DNA from: Pseudomonas kermanshahensis
Lineage (GTDB): Bacteria; Pseudomonadota; Gammaproteobacteria; Pseudomonadales; Pseudomonadaceae
DNA: 64,000 nt
Assembly: GCF_014269205.2 (NCBI RefSeq)
Contig: NZ_JABWRY020000001.1
Coordinates: forward strand, 1,488,001 to 1,552,000
Direction of reading: 5' to 3'
This document shows, piece by piece, positions 48,105-57,295 of the stretch; position 1 is the stretch's first letter; every line of letters starts with the position of its first letter. The position numbers and the translations under genes are program-made. A model generated the notes under the pieces. It made no database searches, was not told the DNA's origin, and worked only from the letters and a program-made list of their open reading frames with translations.

Positions 48105-49349
48105 TCAGTTCAACTCTGCCAGGCACTGCTCGAGGATATCCAAGCCTTCTTCGAGCACCTCGGCTTCGATGGTCAGTGGTGCGAGCAGGCGGATGATATG
48201 CCGCGCCTTGCCACTGGGCATCAGCAACAGGCCTTTGCCGCGCGCTGCTTCCATGACCTTGGCCAACTGGGCCGGTGCCGGGCTGCCGTCGGCGTTGACG
48301 AATTCGATGCCGCGCATCGCGCCGACACCGGTCAGCCTCCCGATGAACGGGTACTGGGCTTTCCAGCGCTCGACGCGGCTGACAATCGCCTGTTCCTGGC
48401 GTTCGCCCCAGGTGGCGACGTTCTCGTCGGTCATCTGCGCCAGGCTCGCCAGCGCCGCTGCGCAGGCAATCGGGTTGCCCGAATAGGTCCCGCCCAGGCC
48501 ACCCTTCGGCAGTGATGCCATCAATTCTTTACGGCCCACGACCGCACCCAGTGGCATGCCGCCTGCGATGCTTTTTGCCAGCAGCAGCAGGTCGGGCTCG
48601 ATGCCCAGGCGCGGGAAGGCAAAGCGCTGGCCGGTACGGCCAAAGCCCGACTGGATCTCGTCGATGATGATCAAAATGCCGTGCTTGTCGCAGAAGTGGC
48701 GCAGTGCCTGGGCGAATGCTGGGTCGAGGGCGAGGAAGCCGCCTTCACCCTGGACCGGTTCGAGGATGAAAGCTGCCACATCTTCAACCGCCAGTTCGAC
48801 GCTGAACAGCCGGTCCATGGCCTTGAGTGCCTGTTCGCAGGTGACGCCGGTGTCGGCACTGGGGTAGGGCAGGTGGTAGACCGGGCCTGGCAGATCGCCG
48901 ACGCGTTGCTTGTACGGGGCGACCTTGCCATTGAGGTTCAGGGTTGCCAGGGTGCGGCCATGGAAGCCACCGTCGAATGCAATCATCGCGCGCTTGCCGG
49001 TGGCGCCACGGGCCACTTTTAGGGCGTTTTCCGCCGCTTCCGCGCCACTGTTGGTGAGCATGCCGGCCAGCGGGTAGCTGACCGGGACAAACTCGCTGAG
49101 GCGCTCCATCAGGGCAAGGTACGGGCCGTGGGGGGCTGCGTTGAAGGCATAGTGGGTGAGGCGGGTGGCCTGGGCCTGGATCGCTTCGACCACGGCTGGG
49201 TTGCAATGGCCCAGGTTGAGTACGCCGATACCGCCGACGAAGTCGATATAACGTTTGCCGTCGGTGTCCCAGACTTCCGCATTCTTGCCGTGGGAAAGTG
49301 TAATTGGGTGAACGATGGCAATGGACTGGCTGATACTTTCCTGATTCAT
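48105..49349 (-). CDS. Class III PLP aminotransferase (4-aminobutyrate aminotransferase-like)
   Basis: Fold-type I aminotransferase, 414 aa, probably using omega-amino acids such as GABA. PLP residues include the D230-E231 pair in LIIIDEIQSGFGRTG and Lys259 in LLLLAKSIAGGMPLGAV; SGAEAAENALKVARG binds the phosphate. A LysR gene follows upstream on the same strand and an amino-acid permease lies beyond it in the opposite direction, which suits a catabolic unit. Exact substrate not provable here. Confidence 0.88.
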   Translation of the reverse strand: MNQESISQSIAIVHPITLSHGKNAEVWDTDGKRYIDFVGGIGVLNLGHCNPAVVEAIQAQATRLTHYAFNAAPHGPYLALMERLSEFVPVSYPLAGMLTNSGAEAAENALKVARGATGKRAMIAFDGGFHGRTLATLNLNGKVAPYKQRVGDLPGPVYHLPYPSADTGVTCEQALKAMDRLFSVELAVEDVAAFILEPVQGEGGFLALDPAFAQALRHFCDKHGILIIIDEIQSGFGRTGQRFAFPRLGIEPDLLLLAKSIAGGMPLGAVVGRKELMASLPKGGLGGTYSGNPIACAAALASLAQMTDENVATWGERQEQAIVSRVERWKAQYPFIGRLTGVGAMRGIEFVNADGSPAPAQLAKVMEAARGKGLLLMPSGKARHIIRLLAPLTIEAEVLEEGLDILEQCLAELN

Positions 49350-49481
49350 GGTGCACGCGGACCTTGTTCGAGTTTCCCACTATCGAAGCGTGCCGGGGCT
49401 GTATTGCGCAAACGAATTATTTGATTGCGATCATTCCTTGGATTCGTGATCTTCTAAGATTTTGTGTTACCTGCACTGACC

Positions 49482-50378
49482 TCAATCCCCTTCAGCCACC
49501 CGCTCGCGAATCCACTGCACGAAGGCCCTGACCTTCGGCACCTCCGCCGCATGCTCGGCATGGGCGATGAAGTGCCTGCCATTGCTCGGCACCGGGTGGT
49601 CCCAGGCCACCACCAGCTTGCCTTCGTTCAACTCCTCCGCCACCAGGTACCGCGGAATCAGGGCAATGCCACAGCCGGCGATTGCAGCCCGGATGCACAG
49701 GTAGAACGTGTCGAAGCGCGGCCCGTGGTAGCTGTTTTGGCTGTGCAACCCCAGCCCCAAAAACCATTCATGCCAGGCCTCCGGGCGCGATACACACTGC
49801 AGCAGGCGGTGCTCGGTCAGCGCCTCGGCGCTGGTGAAACGGTGGTTGGCGAGCAGCTCTGGGGCACACACCGGCACCACTTCTTCGCTGAACAACTCGA
49901 TACACGTCGCCCCAGGCCAGGTGCCCTGGCCGAAGAAGAAGGCGATGTCGGCCTTGGACTGCACCAGGTCGAAGGGTTCCAGCTCGTTACGGATATCCAG
50001 GTGAATACGCGGATAGCGATCACCAAACCCCTTTAGCCTGGGCACCAGCCAGCGCGCGCCGAAGGTCGGCTGGGTGGCGATGCGCAGCACTTCGGTCTCA
50101 TCGCCATAGCTGAGGATGTAGCGGCTGGAGATGTCGATCTGGGTGAGGATCTTGTTCACCTCGGTCAGGTACAGCGCACCGGCCGGGGTCAGGTGCAGGC
50201 GCCGGCGAATGCGCTGGAACAGCGAGTGCGACAGCATGTCCTCCAGTTGCGCGACCTGTTTGCTGACCGCGCTCTGGGTCAGGTGCAGCTCTTGCGCCGC
50301 GCGGGTGAAGCTCAGGTGGCGGGCAGCCGCTTCGAAGCACTGGAGGGCGGTGGTCGAGGGCATCAGGCGTTTGGACAT
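49482..50378 (-). CDS. LysR-family transcriptional regulator
   Basis: 298-aa activator/repressor of the GcvA-like LysR subgroup. The N-terminal winged HTH is LSFTRAAQELHLTQSAVSKQ. The effector-binding domain starts near residue 95 (LRIATQPTFGARWLVPRLKG). It is divergent from the permease and upstream of the aminotransferase. A palindrome between the divergent genes has the usual T-N11-A geometry, so autoregulation and control of the permease are likely. Confidence 0.92.
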   Translation of the reverse strand: MSKRLMPSTTALQCFEAAARHLSFTRAAQELHLTQSAVSKQVAQLEDMLSHSLFQRIRRRLHLTPAGALYLTEVNKILTQIDISSRYILSYGDETEVLRIATQPTFGARWLVPRLKGFGDRYPRIHLDIRNELEPFDLVQSKADIAFFFGQGTWPGATCIELFSEEVVPVCAPELLANHRFTSAEALTEHRLLQCVSRPEAWHEWFLGLGLHSQNSYHGPRFDTFYLCIRAAIAGCGIALIPRYLVAEELNEGKLVVAWDHPVPSNGRHFIAHAEHAAEVPKVRAFVQWIRERVAEGD

Positions 50379-50413
50379 GACAGGCGCGTACCGAGCAAAA
50401 AAGGAAGAAGTTC

Positions 50414-50428
50414 ATTCCGTATTGGAAT
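50414..50428. promoter_or_regulatory. LysR-type operator candidate (ATTCC-N5-GGAAT)
   Basis: A perfect 15-bp inverted repeat, 36 bp upstream of the lysR start, in the 255-bp region shared with the permease gene. The geometry matches LysR-type boxes. The rest of the gap (50379-50633) holds leader sequence and no gene. Confidence 0.45.
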
Positions 50429-50633
50429 CATGTGCTTCGAAAAGGTCGTTTGTTGACCCAGGCCTATAGATTAATACTGACCTGGATCAACGATTACAAC
50501 CGGTCGTGCGAAGAGGAGGGAAGTAGCCACCGCCGGCATCTACAAAACAACAAAAAACGCACACCCGAAATTAATAAGAATTCTGCTCCATTTTTTAGCC
50601 GTCCCACGACGGCGACCCATTCGAGGGTTCTCC

Positions 50634-52016
50634 ATGGCTTCGCTAGAAAACAAGAAACAGCGGTCCTTGCAGCACGGCCTGACGTCCCGTCAGGTGTCCA
50701 TGATCTCCATCGCCGGCATCATCGGCGCCGGCCTGTTCATCGGCTCCTCCAACGCCATTGCCACCGCCGGCCCGGCCATCCTCATCTCCTACGCCATGAC
50801 CGGCCTGCTGGTGCTGCTGGTGATGCGTATGCTGGGCGAAATGGCCATCGCCAACCCCAACAGCGGCTCGTTCTCCACGTACGCTTCCGAGGCCATCGGC
50901 CCTTGGGCAGGCTTCACCATCGGTTGGTTGTACTGGTGGTTCTGGGTGCTGATCATCCCGGTCGAGGCGATTGCTGGCGCAGACATCCTGCATGCCTACT
51001 TCCCCGGCGTGCCATCGTGGTTGTTCGCCTTCCTGATCATGGTCGTGCTGTCGGGTACCAACCTGATCAGCGTGAAGAACTTCGGTGCCTTCGAGTACTG
51101 GTTCGCGCTGGTCAAGGTGGTTGCCATCGTTGCCTTCATCATCGTCTGCAGCCTGGCCGTGTTCGGCTTCTGGCCGTTGGCCGAGGTCTCGGGCGTGAGC
51201 CGGCTGTGGGACAATGGCGGCTTCATGCCCAATGGCTTCGGCACTGTGCTGGGTGGCGTGCTGATCACCATCTTCTCGTTCTTCGGCGCCGAGATCGTCA
51301 CCATTGCCGCTGACGAAACAGCCAACCCGAAAGACAAGATCCGCCGTGCCACCAACCTGGTGGTGTACCGCATCGCGATCTTCTACCTGGCCTCGATCTT
51401 CCTGGTGGTGTCTCTGGTGGCCTGGAACGACCCGGCCCTGAAAGCCGTGGGCTCGTTCCAGCGGGTGCTGGAAGTGCTCAATGTGCCGGGCGCCAAGCTG
51501 CTGGTCGACCTGGTGGTGCTGGTGGCGGTCACCAGCTGCATGAACTCCGGCCTGTACACGGCCTCGCGGATGCTCTACTCCCTGGGTGCCCGTGGCCAGG
51601 CGCTGAGCATGACCAAGCGCATTTCGGGTGCTGGCGTGCCAACGGTAGCGGTCATCTTCTCGACCCTGGCAGGCTTTGCCGGTTGCTTCGTCAACTATGT
51701 GTTCCCCGGCAAGGTGTTCGGTTTCCTGCTATCCACCACCGGCGCCATTGCCTTGCTGGTGTACCTGGTGATCGCCGTGTCTCAGCTGCGTATGCGGGCC
51801 CGTGCAGACCGTGAGGGCACGCCGCTGGAGCTTAAGATGTGGCTGTTCCCTTATCTGACCTGGCTGGTGATCGGCACCATCGTCATGGTCCTGGGCTACA
51901 TGCTGTTCAGCGATGCCTACCGCTACGAGACGCTGATGACTGCCGGGGTGACGCTGTTCATTCTGCTGGTGTCGCTGACCCAGCGGCGCGGCAAGGTGGT
52001 CGCACAGACTGCTTGA
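50634..52016 (+). CDS. Amino-acid/GABA permease (APC superfamily)
   Basis: Inner-membrane H+-coupled importer, 460 aa, 12 helices. It starts with QHGLTSRQVSMISIAGIIGA and GLFIGSSNAI, the consensus of AAT/GabP-type permeases. Later segments are SFFGAEIVTIAADETANPKD and MNSGLYTASRMLYSLGARGQ. The neighbouring class III aminotransferase points to GABA or another omega-amino acid. RBS CGAGGG precedes the ATG at 50634. Confidence 0.9.
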   Translation: MASLENKKQRSLQHGLTSRQVSMISIAGIIGAGLFIGSSNAIATAGPAILISYAMTGLLVLLVMRMLGEMAIANPNSGSFSTYASEAIGPWAGFTIGWLYWWFWVLIIPVEAIAGADILHAYFPGVPSWLFAFLIMVVLSGTNLISVKNFGAFEYWFALVKVVAIVAFIIVCSLAVFGFWPLAEVSGVSRLWDNGGFMPNGFGTVLGGVLITIFSFFGAEIVTIAADETANPKDKIRRATNLVVYRIAIFYLASIFLVVSLVAWNDPALKAVGSFQRVLEVLNVPGAKLLVDLVVLVAVTSCMNSGLYTASRMLYSLGARGQALSMTKRISGAGVPTVAVIFSTLAGFAGCFVNYVFPGKVFGFLLSTTGAIALLVYLVIAVSQLRMRARADREGTPLELKMWLFPYLTWLVIGTIVMVLGYMLFSDAYRYETLMTAGVTLFILLVSLTQRRGKVVAQTA

Positions 52017-52119
52017 TCCAGAGGGGGCGCTTAGCGCCCCTTTCTCATTGGCGCTGGCCCAGCGCGGCGCTACCATCGACGCTTGCCTCACTTCCCATTC
52101 CAACAAGCACAGGAAGCGT

Positions 52120-52617
52120 ATGAACGAGCACACCCTTTCCCTCCAGCAGTTGGCTGCACCGGAAGGCACCTGCTACGGCTGCGGCTGCTCCCACCCCAGC
52201 GGCCTGCACCTGCAAAGCCATTGGGACGCCGACGGCATCCACCTGCTGTGCCGCCATGCACCCGACAGCACCTTCATTGGCTGGCCCGGCCTGGTTTATG
52301 GCGGCTTACTGGCCATGCTGGTCGATTGCCACTCCAACTGGACCGCCATGGCCTACCACTACCGCAACGAAGGCCGCGAACCGGGCAGCCTGCCGCGTAT
52401 CGACTGCGTCACGGGCACACTCAACCTCAGCTACCTGAAACCGACCCCCATGGGTGTCGAGTTGCTGCTCAAGGCACGCGTAGAAGGCGACGTCGGGCGC
52501 AAGAGCCGGGTTATCTGCGAGGTCTGGGCAGACGATGTACTCACGGTGACGGCGGACTCGGTGTTCGTTCGGGTCGACACCGAAAAGCTCAAGCTCAAGG
52601 CCCACGGCCAGGCTTGA
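52120..52617 (+). CDS. PaaI-like hotdog-fold thioesterase
   Basis: 165-aa protein of the 4HBT/PaaI thioesterase type. It has an N-terminal CYGCGCSHPSGLHLQ cysteine motif, then the hotdog helix GWPGLVYGGLLAMLVDCHSN and a long beta sheet. Such enzymes cleave acyl-CoA thioesters. ATG at 52120 follows AGGAAGCG. No pathway genes are adjacent, so the acyl substrate is unknown. Confidence 0.78.
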   Translation: MNEHTLSLQQLAAPEGTCYGCGCSHPSGLHLQSHWDADGIHLLCRHAPDSTFIGWPGLVYGGLLAMLVDCHSNWTAMAYHYRNEGREPGSLPRIDCVTGTLNLSYLKPTPMGVELLLKARVEGDVGRKSRVICEVWADDVLTVTADSVFVRVDTEKLKLKAHGQA

Positions 52618-52704
52618 GCCGCCTGTGCCGATGAAGGGTCGGTGATGGTCAGCCACGCGGGATGTCACTAAAGTAACAGCTCCATTCCCCAGGCAAGGTT
52701 GACC

Positions 52705-53400
52705 ATGACCGATCTGAGCGCATTCCCCATCACCCGCAAATGGCCCGCCCAGCACCCCGAGCGCCTGCAGCTGTATTCGTTGCCGACGCCGAACGGGGTC
52801 AAAGTGTCGATCATGCTCGAAGAGATCGGCCTGGCGTACGAGCCGCACAAAGTCAGCTTCGACAACGATGACCAGTTGAGCCCGGAGTTCATTTCCCTCA
52901 GCGCCAACAACAAGATCCCCGCCATCCTCGACCCGAACGGCCCTGGCGGCCAGCCGCTTCCGTTGTTCGAGTCGGGCGCGATCCTGCAGTACCTCGCGGA
53001 AAAGAGCGGGCAGTTGCTCAGCCAGGACCCCGCCACCCGTTACCAGACCCTGCAATGGTTGATGTTCCAGATGGGCGGCATCGGGCCGATGTTCGGCCAG
53101 GTCGGGTTCTTCCATTTCTTTGCGGGCAAGGAATACGAAGACAAACGCCCGCGGGATCGCTACGTCAACGAATCGAAGCGCTTGCTGGGTGTGCTGGACC
53201 GCCACCTGCAAGGCCGCGAGTGGATGGTCGACGAATACAGCATCGCCGACATCGCTATTTTCCCTTGGGTGCGCAACCTTGTGGAGCGCTACAACGCCCG
53301 TGAGCTGGTCGGGTTCGATGCGTTCAAGGAAGTGCAGCGGGTGCTGGCGACGTTTTTGGAGCGGCCGGCGGTTCAGCGTGGCCTGAAAATCCCGGGGTGA
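52705..53400 (+). CDS. Glutathione S-transferase, nu class (YfcG/YghU-like)
   Basis: 231-aa cytosolic enzyme using glutathione in disulfide-bond reduction. The N-terminal thioredoxin-fold domain has LPTPNGVKVSIMLEEIGLAY, where TPNG replaces the tyrosine/serine of other classes, as in E. coli YfcG. Then come NNKIPAI and FESGAILQYLAEKSG for glutathione binding. The C-terminal helical domain has YSIADIAIFPWV. ATG at 52705; the TTG two codons earlier is less likely. Confidence 0.88.
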   Translation: MTDLSAFPITRKWPAQHPERLQLYSLPTPNGVKVSIMLEEIGLAYEPHKVSFDNDDQLSPEFISLSANNKIPAILDPNGPGGQPLPLFESGAILQYLAEKSGQLLSQDPATRYQTLQWLMFQMGGIGPMFGQVGFFHFFAGKEYEDKRPRDRYVNESKRLLGVLDRHLQGREWMVDEYSIADIAIFPWVRNLVERYNARELVGFDAFKEVQRVLATFLERPAVQRGLKIPG

Positions 53401-53415
53401 TCGGGCATCCTTGAA

Positions 53416-53485
53416 CCTGCGGGCTTGCCCGCGAATGCTGTGGTAGGTCCACCATCGCATTTGCGGGCAAGCCCGCTCCCACAGG
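53416..53485. repeat. REP inverted pair
   Basis: Arms CCTGCGGGCTTGCCCGCGAA and TTGCGGGCAAGCCCGCTCCC face each other between two convergent genes. The left arm lacks the GGAGC part, so it is partly degraded. Confidence 0.75.
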
Positions 53486-53500
53486 TTCTTTAATTGCAGC

Positions 53501-55117
53501 CTAGAAAATCTGGTTAAGAAGCCAGTACAGGCTACCTGCCAGCAGCATTGCCGCGGGCAGGGTCAGCACCCAGGCCATCAGTAAGTTGATCAACGTACGC
53601 TGCTGAATCCCCGAGCCGTTGGCGACCATGGTCCCAGCCACACCCGAGCTCAGCACGTGGGTAGTCGAGACCGGCAGCCCGAACATGTCGGCCGCCCCAA
53701 TGGTGCACATCGCAACCACCTCCGCCGATGCACCTTGGGCATAGCTCAGGTGGGTCTTGCCGATCTTTTCGCCCACCGTCACCACAATGCGTCGCCAGCC
53801 GACCATGGTCCCCAGCCCCAGCGCAATGGCCACGGCCACCTTGACCCACAGGGGAATGTAGCGCGTGGCATCGTCCAGCTGTGTCTTGAACAGTTGCACA
53901 TGGCTGCGGGTGTCGGCATCGAAGGTTGTCAGCTGGTGCTTGTCGAGCAAGCGGATGGCTTCGCTGGTCAGGTACATGTCATTGCGCACGTTGGCCATGG
54001 CTTCGGCCGGCACGCGCTTGAGCGAACCGTAACCCTTCACCTCTTCGCCGATCATGCCGGTGAGGGCGGCCAGGGCTGGTACCAGTTGCGGGTTGGGCTT
54101 GGGTTCGGCGATGAACGCGGTCAAGGTTTGGCGCGGGTCTGCGGGCGCCGCTTGCGGGTCATGGCGCACCAGGGCCTGGCGCGTCACTTCGGCCACGGCC
54201 GAAAACTGCAGGGCCTGCTCGCTGGGCATGGTCTTGTTCAGCGCATACGCCATCGGCAGCGTGCCGACCAGAATCAGCATGATCAGCCCCATGCCTTTTT
54301 GCCCATCGTTGGAGCCATGGGCAAACGATACCCCGGTGCAGGTCAGGATCAGTACGCCGCGGATCCACCACGGTGGCGGCGTCTGGCCTTCTGGCGCCTG
54401 GTACAGCTCTTTGCGCTTTACCAGTGCGCGCAGCGCCAGCAGCAACAGGGCCGCGCAGGCAAAGCCGATCAGTGGCGAAAACAGCAGGGCATACCCCACC
54501 TTGCTGGCTTGGGTCCAATCCACGCCGCTGGTGCCGTCGCGCCCATGCATCAGCGCATTGGCCACGCCTACGCCGATGATCGAGCCGATCAGCGTGTGCG
54601 AGGAGGACGCCGGCAGGCCCAGCCACCAGGTGCCCAGGTTCCAGATGATCGCGGCCAGCAGCAGGGCGAAGACCATGGCGAAACCGGCCGAAGAACCTAC
54701 CTGCAAAATCAGCTCTACCGGCAACAAGGCAATGATGCCAAAGGCCACCGCGCCGCTGGAAAGCAGCACCCCCAGGAAGTTGCACAACCCCGACCAGACC
54801 ACAGCCACCGGTGCCGGCAAAGAGTGGGTGTAAATAACCGTGGCGACGGCGTTGGCGGTGTCATGGAAACCGTTGACGAACTCGAAGCCCAGGGCAATCA
54901 GCAGCGCCAGGCCCAACAACAGGAAGGGGGTGACGGTGGTGATCACCGTGCCGCTGGCGCTGACGTCCTGTTTCAGGCTCCAGGCGGTGTAGGCGATGCC
55001 TGCCAGTAGCAGGCCGAAGAACAAAACCAGGGTGGCACGCCCGGGCTTGTGGGACAGCTGCGGGCGGGAATCGCGTTGGGCCAGTGGCGGCTGGCTGGCC
55101 AGGGACGGGGTTGCCAT
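53501..55117 (-). CDS. pit: Low-affinity phosphate transporter (PiT family)
   Basis: H+/metal-phosphate symporter, 538 aa, with a long central cytosolic loop (about residues 270-430). PiT signatures occur twice: VNGFHDTANAVATVIYT in the N-half and VSTTHVLSSGVAGTMVANGS in the C-half; VSFAHGSNDGQKGMG marks the middle. The length fits the long Pseudomonas form. A 7-4-7 direct repeat with some PhoB-box character lies 60 bp upstream. Confidence 0.92.
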   Translation of the reverse strand: MATPSLASQPPLAQRDSRPQLSHKPGRATLVLFFGLLLAGIAYTAWSLKQDVSASGTVITTVTPFLLLGLALLIALGFEFVNGFHDTANAVATVIYTHSLPAPVAVVWSGLCNFLGVLLSSGAVAFGIIALLPVELILQVGSSAGFAMVFALLLAAIIWNLGTWWLGLPASSSHTLIGSIIGVGVANALMHGRDGTSGVDWTQASKVGYALLFSPLIGFACAALLLLALRALVKRKELYQAPEGQTPPPWWIRGVLILTCTGVSFAHGSNDGQKGMGLIMLILVGTLPMAYALNKTMPSEQALQFSAVAEVTRQALVRHDPQAAPADPRQTLTAFIAEPKPNPQLVPALAALTGMIGEEVKGYGSLKRVPAEAMANVRNDMYLTSEAIRLLDKHQLTTFDADTRSHVQLFKTQLDDATRYIPLWVKVAVAIALGLGTMVGWRRIVVTVGEKIGKTHLSYAQGASAEVVAMCTIGAADMFGLPVSTTHVLSSGVAGTMVANGSGIQQRTLINLLMAWVLTLPAAMLLAGSLYWLLNQIF

Positions 55118-55175
55118 GGGGGCTCCGGTTGGCGTCGGGCGAAGGTGCCGAAGGCTGTGAGCTTAGGAGCAATTC

Positions 55176-55193
55176 GTGACCGGTCCGTGACCT
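55176..55193 (-). promoter_or_regulatory. Pho-box-like direct repeat upstream of pit
   Basis: Minus strand AGGTCAC-GGAC-CGGTCAC: two 7-mers, four-base spacer, the geometry of PhoB boxes. Matches to the CTGTCAT half-site are 4 of 7 and 5 of 7, so the call is weak. Confidence 0.28.
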
Positions 55194-55245
55194 CGGTCAA
55201 TGAATTCACTAGGCTCAAGACAGACGGTAAATGCGGGAGAAAGCC

Positions 55246-55632
55246 ATGATCCGCTGCAAACGTGTCTACGAAGCAGCCGCCGACGAAGATGGCCAGCGCG
55301 TGCTGGTCGACCGCCTGTGGCCGCGCAACAAACGCAAGGAAGACCTGCAGGGCCAATGGTTGCGCGAGGTGGCACCCTCGGATGAATTACGCAGGGCGTT
55401 TCACCAGGGGGAGGTGGATTTCGCCGGTTTCACCCAGCGCTACCAGCAACAGCTGGCCGCGCACCCCGAGCACTGGTACCCACTGCTGGACCTGGCGGCC
55501 AAAGGGCCGCTGACCTTGCTTTATGCCGCCAAAAACACCGAGCACAACAATGCCCAGGTGCTCGCCGAGTGGCTGGAGGATGAGCTGGAACGCCGTGGCC
55601 CAGGCAGTTCGCCGGTGTGCTACGCCACCTGA
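55246..55632 (+). CDS. DUF488-family protein
   Basis: 128-aa protein of the DUF488/YeaO type: RCKRVYE, then VDRLWPRNKRKEDL, then GPLTLLYAAKNTEHNNAQVL. The fold is small alpha/beta; a function is not established. I start at the ATG at 55246, preceded by GGGAGAAA; the ATG at 55231 lacks an RBS. It is divergent from pit and 13 bp before the acetyltransferase gene, probably in one transcript. Confidence 0.83.
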   Translation: MIRCKRVYEAAADEDGQRVLVDRLWPRNKRKEDLQGQWLREVAPSDELRRAFHQGEVDFAGFTQRYQQQLAAHPEHWYPLLDLAAKGPLTLLYAAKNTEHNNAQVLAEWLEDELERRGPGSSPVCYAT

Positions 55633-55645
55633 GCAGTGCACAATA

Positions 55646-56077
55646 ATGGCCATGAACCTCGTACCTGCCACCGACGCCCACCGCACCTTTGCCCGCGACC
55701 TTACGCGCCGGGCCATGCTGCCGTACTACCGTGAGTTCGACCTGTTGTGGCTCGAAGACGCGTTCGATCAGGCCTGGGGCTGGCGCGAGCAATGGCTGGT
55801 GATGGACGGTGACACGGTGCTGGGCTACTGCAGCCTCAGCCAAGACCGCCAGGCACTGTTCATTCGCGAGTTGCACCTGTTGCCCGAGCACCGCGGGCGC
55901 GGTATTGGCAGTTGGGTGTTGGAGGCGCTCGCCGGTTGGGCGCAGCAGCGGCGCCTGCCACTGCTGCGTTTGATGGTGTTCCGCAGCAACCCGGCCAGGC
56001 AGTTGTATCAGCGCAGGGGCTTTGTCGAAATGGGCGAGGATGAGTGCTTCGTGCGCATGCAGCGCGCAATCGACTGA
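55646..56077 (+). CDS. GNAT-family N-acetyltransferase
   Basis: 143-aa acetyl-CoA-dependent acetyltransferase. Motif A is ELHLLPEHRGRGIGSWVLEA, with the R-G-x-G-I-G phosphate loop, and motif B is LMVFRSNPARQLYQRRGFVE. Two ATGs are possible (55646 and 55652), both weakly preceded by purines. Substrate unknown; the gene is downstream of the DUF488 gene. Confidence 0.85.
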   Translation: MAMNLVPATDAHRTFARDLTRRAMLPYYREFDLLWLEDAFDQAWGWREQWLVMDGDTVLGYCSLSQDRQALFIRELHLLPEHRGRGIGSWVLEALAGWAQQRRLPLLRLMVFRSNPARQLYQRRGFVEMGEDECFVRMQRAID

Positions 56078-56198
56078 TAGCTCAGTGATGGCTTGTCGTG
56101 GCCGGTGACCATGGGCATAGTGGACCCAGGAATTTACAGCTGCTTACAGGAAGGTGAGCGGCGTTGGATGATGTCTAGGGACTAAGGAGATGCACCCT

Positions 56199-56588
56199 AT
56201 GAATGGATTCGGTCCGCGACTGCGGGAAGAACGTGAGCGGTTGGGGATGACCCAGCGGGTGTTTGGTGACATTGGCGGAGTCGAGCCCAATGCCCAGGGT
56301 AAATACGAAAGTGGCGAACGCACGCCGCGTGCCGATTACCTGGCCGCAGTGGCCGCCCATGGCGTGGATGCCCTCTACGTGCTCAGCGGTGTGCGCACCC
56401 CGGCGCCGCTGGAAAACATGACCCAGGATGAGGCCGAATTGCTGGGGGCCTTTCGGCAATTGCCGCTCGCCGATCAAGCAGCGCTCTGGCACTTGCTGGG
56501 GCGTTTGTCAGGTGAGGTTAAAAGCCGCGAAACAGTGAGGCCTTTCACACTTGGCCGTCAGGCCTATCTGACAGAAGTTTTGCGTTAG
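56199..56588 (+). CDS. XRE-family HTH regulator
   Basis: 129-aa protein with an N-terminal XRE/Cro helix-turn-helix (RLREERERLGMTQRVFGDIG, then ARADYLAAVAAHG-like helix, residues 5-60) and a short helical C-terminus. Gln and Arg of the recognition helix are present, and GVEPNAQGKYESGERTPRAD is typical of this subgroup next to gacA in pseudomonads. AAGGAG spaces well for the ATG at 56199, not for the ATG at 56190. Target unknown. Confidence 0.83.
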   Translation: MNGFGPRLREERERLGMTQRVFGDIGGVEPNAQGKYESGERTPRADYLAAVAAHGVDALYVLSGVRTPAPLENMTQDEAELLGAFRQLPLADQAALWHLLGRLSGEVKSRETVRPFTLGRQAYLTEVLR

Positions 56589-56651
56589 GCCCGCCATGAA
56601 AAATTTTGTTAAGGTGGCGGGATCCAATCGCCCTGTAGACGAGGTGTGTGC

Positions 56652-57290
56652 TTGATTAGGGTCTTAGTGGTCGATGATCACGATCTGGTACGAACCGGTA
56701 TTACACGCATGCTGGCCGACATCGACGGCTTGCAGGTGGTGGGTGAGGGGGATTCAGGGGAGGCGGCGCTTAAGCTGGCCCGGGAACTGAAGCCGGACGT
56801 CGTCCTGATGGACGTGAAAATGCCGGGCATCGGTGGCCTGGAGGCTACCCGTAAATTGTTGCGCAGCCACCCCGACATCAAGGTGGTCGCGGTCACCGTG
56901 TGCGAGGAAGACCCATTCCCCACGCGCCTGCTGCAAGCCGGCGCAGCCGGTTACCTGACCAAGGGCGCCGGGCTCGACGAAATGGTCCAGGCCATTCGCC
57001 TGGCCTTTGCCGGCCAGCGCTACATCAGCCCGCAAATCGCCCAGCAATTGGCGCTGAAGTCGTTCCAGCCGCAAGGCTCGCCGTTTGACGCCTTGTCCGA
57101 GCGGGAAATCCAGATCGCCTTGATGATCGTCGGCTGCCAGAAGGTGCAGATCATCTCGGACAAGTTGTGCCTCTCGCCCAAGACCGTCAATACTTACCGT
57201 TATCGGATCTTTGAAAAACTCTCGGTCACCAGCGACGTCGAACTGACCTTGCTGGCCGTTCGCCACGGTATGGTTGACGCAAGCCTGTAA
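56652..57290 (+). CDS. gacA: Response regulator GacA
   Basis: Response regulator of the GacS/GacA system, which activates small RNAs that relieve RsmA/CsrA repression. The 212-aa protein has a receiver domain with phospho-acceptor Asp54 in [10 protein letters not shown] and Lys in [10 protein letters not shown]. The LuxR-type HTH has [20 protein letters not shown] and [20 protein letters not shown], nearly diagnostic for GacA/UvrY. Translation starts at TTG (56652), usual for Pseudomonas GacA, with GAGG upstream. uvrC follows 5 bp later, the conserved pair. Confidence 0.96.
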   Translation: MIRVLVVDDHDLVRTGITRMLADIDGLQVVGEGDSGEAALKLARELKPDVVLMDVKMPGIGGLEATRKLLRSHPDIKVVAVTVCEEDPFPTRLLQAGAAGYLTKGAGLDEMVQAIRLAFAGQRYISPQIAQQLALKSFQPQGSPFDALSEREIQIALMIVGCQKVQIISDKLCLSPKTVNTYRYRIFEKLSVTSDVELTLLAVRHGMVDASL

Positions 57291-57295
57291 ACCTC

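Noticed and set aside
40507..53485. CRISPR-like repeat array
   Set aside because: The repeats are dispersed REP elements at gene ends, not regularly spaced, and no cas genes are present.
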